Of a stretch of DNA of 64,000 bases, positions 61,811-64,000 are shown in pieces. The notes under the pieces are model-generated. The model saw only the letters and a program-made list of their open reading frames with translations. It made no database searches and was not told the origin of the DNA. Made by a program: the position numbers and the translations under genes. Position 1 is the first letter of the stretch, and each line of letters opens with the position of its first letter. The DNA is from Azospirillum sp. TSH100 (lineage in GTDB: Bacteria; Pseudomonadota; Alphaproteobacteria; Azospirillales; Azospirillaceae), in the NCBI RefSeq assembly GCF_004923295.1, contig NZ_CP039636.1, positions 62,001 to 126,000 of the forward strand. Direction: 5' to 3'.

Positions 61811-62751
61811 CGCGGCGCCGCCGCCTGAAGGGTGGCGAGGTAATGCTCCTCCCACTGGCGGCAGGCTTCCAGTTCGCCGAACAGCCAGTCCCGGAAAAGC
61901 CGGACCTTCGGCAGGTCGAAGGACGACTTCAAGGTCACGAAGCCATGGCCCTGCGCCTTGAGCGGCCGGGACGGGAACGGGATCACCAGCTTGCCCGATT
62001 CCAGTTCGCGCCGGGCGAGCAGCAGGCTGTCCAGGCAAACCCCCATGCCATTCACCGCGGCGTTGATCGCCATGAAGGAGCGGTCGAAGCGCAGACCGCG
62101 TTCCATATCAAGCTGCACGCCGCGATGCCGGCGCGCCCAGTCACGCCAGCCGACGATGTTGATTTCCGAATGGATCAGGATGTGATGCCTCAGATCCTGC
62201 GGCCTGCGGATCGGGTTCAGGCCGCTGGCCAGCTCCGGAGCACACATCGGCACGATGGTATCCTCCGGGAACTGCGCCATCACGCAGCCCGACGGCGGCG
62301 GTCCGGGGTTGTAGCGGATGTCGATGTCGACCGCCCCAGTCGTCAGGTCGATGGGTGACACCGAAGCCTGCAACCGGATATCGATGGCAGGGTGCAGTTC
62401 CTTCACCCGGCTCAACCGGGGCATCAGCCATTGCGTGGCAAAGCTCGGCATCGAGCGGACCGTCAGGATCGTGGTGCCGGCACCGGCGGTGGTGGCGTTG
62501 CGGGTGGCGGTGTCGATGCGGGCGAAGGCGGCGATGATCTCCGTGGCATAGGCCCGCCCGGCGTCGGTCAGCGTCACCGACCGGTGCACGCGATGGAAGA
62601 GCGGAAAGCCCAGCTGTTCCTCCAGAAGCTTCACCTGATGGCTGATCGCCGAGGGCGTCAGACCGAGATCCTGCGCTGCGGTGGCGAAGGATTGCAGCCT
62701 CGCCGCAGCCTCGAAAGCCTGAAGCGCCTTGATCGAAACCCGTCTTTGCAT
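61807..62751 (-). CDS. LysR-family transcriptional regulator, GcvA-like
   Basis: This 314-aa regulator has the winged helix-turn-helix ALQAFEAAARLQSFATAAQD and AISHQVKLLEEQLGFPLFHR (about 8-54), then an effector domain in the GcvA style (DIDIRYNPGPPP). Its stop overlaps the LacI-family stop by 4 bp, tail to tail. It is divergent from the SDR gene at 62963 across 211 bp, which it probably regulates. Confidence 0.92.
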   Translation of the reverse strand: MQRRVSIKALQAFEAAARLQSFATAAQDLGLTPSAISHQVKLLEEQLGFPLFHRVHRSVTLTDAGRAYATEIIAAFARIDTATRNATTAGAGTTILTVRSMPSFATQWLMPRLSRVKELHPAIDIRLQASVSPIDLTTGAVDIDIRYNPGPPPSGCVMAQFPEDTIVPMCAPELASGLNPIRRPQDLRHHILIHSEINIVGWRDWARRHRGVQLDMERGLRFDRSFMAINAAVNGMGVCLDSLLLARRELESGKLVIPFPSRPLKAQGHGFVTLKSSFDLPKVRLFRDWLFGELEACRQWEEHYLATLQAAAPR

Positions 62752-62962
62752 CGCAGTATTCAGGTGAATTCAGTTCATCTATCTCTGATCTTATTCGTTT
62801 GTCAGGCTCACCTCAAGATCATAATATTCCCCCAACGATCGGATGAACAAACCATCAGCCGTTCCCACCAAACCACAACAGAACTCCCAACAAAACCGAT
62901 GCTTCGTCGCGGCGCCCGAAAAGCCGCCACGGCGGAGCCTGCTTCGAGAAGAGGAAGCGACC

Positions 62963-63712
62963 ATGCTGCTGTCCAACAAGGTCTGCGTGATCACCGGAGC
63001 GGCGTCACGCCGCGGCATCGGCCGGGCGACCGCCAAGCTCTTCGCGCTGCATGGCGGGCGCGCGATCATCCTGGACCTCGACGGCGCCCAGGCCGCCGAA
63101 GCCGCCGCCGAGCTGGGCGAGGCCCACCGCGGTTTCGCCTGCGACGTGACCGACCGCGACGCCTGCTTCGCCGTCGCCAAGAGCGTGGTCGAGGAGTTCG
63201 GCCGCATCGACGTGCTGGTCAACAACGCCGGCATCACCCAGCCGCTGAAGTTCATGGACATCGGCCCCAAGAATTACGAGGCGGTGACCGACGTCAGCCT
63301 GCGCGGCACGCTCTACATGAGCCAGGCGGTCGTCCCCCACATGCGCGAGCGCAAGTCCGGCTCCATCGTCTGCATCTCGTCGGTATCGGCGCAGCGTGGC
63401 GGCGGCATCTTCGGCGGCCCGCATTACAGCGCGGCCAAGGCCGGCGTGCTGGGCCTCGCCAAGGCGATGGCGCGTGAACTGGGACCGGACAATGTCCGTG
63501 TCAACTCGGTCACGCCCGGCCTGATCCAGACCGACATCACCGGCGACAAGCTGACCCCGGAACTGCGGGCTGAAATCCTGAAGGGCATTCCGCTGAACCG
63601 CCTGGGCGACGCCGACGATGTGGCGCGCTCCTGCCTGTTCCTGGCGTCCGAACTGTCCTCCTACGTCACCGGCGCCACGCTCGACGTCAACGGCGGCATG
63701 CTGATCCACTGA
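62963..63712 (+). CDS. Short-chain dehydrogenase/reductase
   Basis: This 249-aa SDR has the NAD(P)-binding VCVITGAASRRGIGRATAK (about 7-25), NNAGI and the catalytic Ser-Tyr-Lys set in SSVSAQRGG and YSAAKAG, with the C-terminal SYVTGATLDVNGGML. Asp in ILDLDGA suggests NAD preference. GAGGAA precedes ATG 62963. It is followed by a split transketolase, so sugar or polyol catabolism feeding the pentose-phosphate pathway is likely. Confidence 0.93.
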   Translation: MLLSNKVCVITGAASRRGIGRATAKLFALHGGRAIILDLDGAQAAEAAAELGEAHRGFACDVTDRDACFAVAKSVVEEFGRIDVLVNNAGITQPLKFMDIGPKNYEAVTDVSLRGTLYMSQAVVPHMRERKSGSIVCISSVSAQRGGGIFGGPHYSAAKAGVLGLAKAMARELGPDNVRVNSVTPGLIQTDITGDKLTPELRAEILKGIPLNRLGDADDVARSCLFLASELSSYVTGATLDVNGGMLIH

Positions 63713-63737
63713 TCCCGAAATGCTGGAGACACCTCCC

Positions 63738-64000
63738 GTGGACACCGCAACCGACACCACCCCGCTGGGGCACAATGTGCCGCTGACCGAACGCGCCTAC
63801 CGTATCCGCCGCAACGCCCTGCTGATGGGCGAAGTGCAGGGCCAGGGCTATATCGGACAGGCGCTGGACATCGCCGACGTGCTGGCGGTCTCCTACTTCC
63901 ATGCCATGACATACCGGCCCGAGGATCCGCATTGGGAGGAGCGCGACCGCTTCCTGCTGTCCAACGGCCATTACGCCATCGCGCTCTATGCTGCGCTGAT
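63738..64000 (+). CDS. Transketolase N-terminal subunit, start only
   Basis: The first ~87 codons of a transketolase N-terminal half (split type) run off the right edge. Visible are ERAYRIRRNALLMGEVQGQG and RDRFLLSNGHYAIALYAAL, the thiamine-diphosphate-binding start of the family. GTG 63738 has GGAG 9 nt upstream; ATG 63720 is in frame. It follows the SDR by 25 bp, so the two are probably in one operon. Confidence 0.85.
   Translation, partial: MDTATDTTPLGHNVPLTERAYRIRRNALLMGEVQGQGYIGQALDIADVLAVSYFHAMTYRPEDPHWEERDRFLLSNGHYAIALYAAL

Noticed and set aside
1..64000. tRNA, rRNA, CRISPR, insertion sequence or prophage
   Set aside because: I saw no clover-leaf-like or ribosomal sequence, spaced repeats, transposase or phage genes; faint RNA genes would need a covariance-model search.

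Overview
The window is GC-rich, densely packed and alphaproteobacterial in character. The gene set (glycine betaine demethylation, heterotetrameric sarcosine oxidase, a bacterial tetrahydromethanopterin (H4MPT) pathway, split transketolase, TRAP transporter) and the codon use suggest a rhizosphere Rhodospirillales bacterium of the Azospirillum type. That assignment is inference from gene content, because no rRNA or other taxonomic marker is present. I saw no tRNA, rRNA, CRISPR array, insertion sequence or prophage.

Layout. (A) 1-5905, minus strand: soxB-soxD-soxA-soxG-glyA, sarcosine oxidase plus serine hydroxymethyltransferase (glyA runs off the left edge). (B) 6020-10186, plus: a GbdR-like regulator, a Pro-tRNA editing protein, purU, a small ORF and an MFS transporter. 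(C) 10216-13559, minus: a betaine-binding protein, a fusion of a degenerate betaine-transporter ATPase to a chemoreceptor signalling domain, and a Fae paralogue that lacks the catalytic His. (D) 14258-28622, plus: gbcAB, a second GbdR-like regulator, dgcA-dgcB-etfA-etfB, the opuAA-opuAB betaine transporter, a GNAT protein and pabB. (E) 28712-33247: phosphorylcholine phosphatase, a GreA-like factor and methylofuran genes mfnF-mfnD on the minus strand, with a HisA-like gene starting head-to-head with mfnD. (F) 33226-39697, minus: mptG-mtdB-ATP-grasp-mch-mptN-CitG-like-fae. (G) 39919-44612, plus: fhcB-fhcA-fhcD-fhcC. (H) 44958-50642, plus: gbdR, a FolB-like gene, mfnE, a dmrB-like gene, a pterin-synthase-like gene, a DUF447 gene and mfnB. 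(I) 50769-56569: RND efflux pair and an MFS exporter. (J) 56585-64000: TRAP transporter, DapA-family aldolase, LacI and LysR regulators, an SDR and the start of a split transketolase.

How it works together. Phosphorylcholine is dephosphorylated in the periplasm (PchP). Glycine betaine enters through OpuAA/AB with OpuAC. GbcAB and DgcAB with a dedicated ETF remove two methyl groups as formaldehyde, and SoxBDAG moves the third to folate, leaving glycine that GlyA joins to the folate-bound carbon to make serine. PurU can release surplus formyl-folate as formate. The formaldehyde is captured by Fae on H4MPT and oxidised by MtdB, Mch and the Fhc complex to formate. Regions E, F and H supply much of the H4MPT and methylofuran cofactor biosynthesis, and PabB can supply p-aminobenzoate. 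The locus therefore joins betaine demethylation to the archaeal-type C1 pathway in about 50 kb.

The most novel item is the pseudo-ABC-ATPase/chemoreceptor fusion at 10787-12502, which sits between a betaine-binding protein gene and a His-less Fae paralogue. I propose that this operon is sensory, possibly reporting betaine transport and/or formaldehyde to the chemotaxis machinery.
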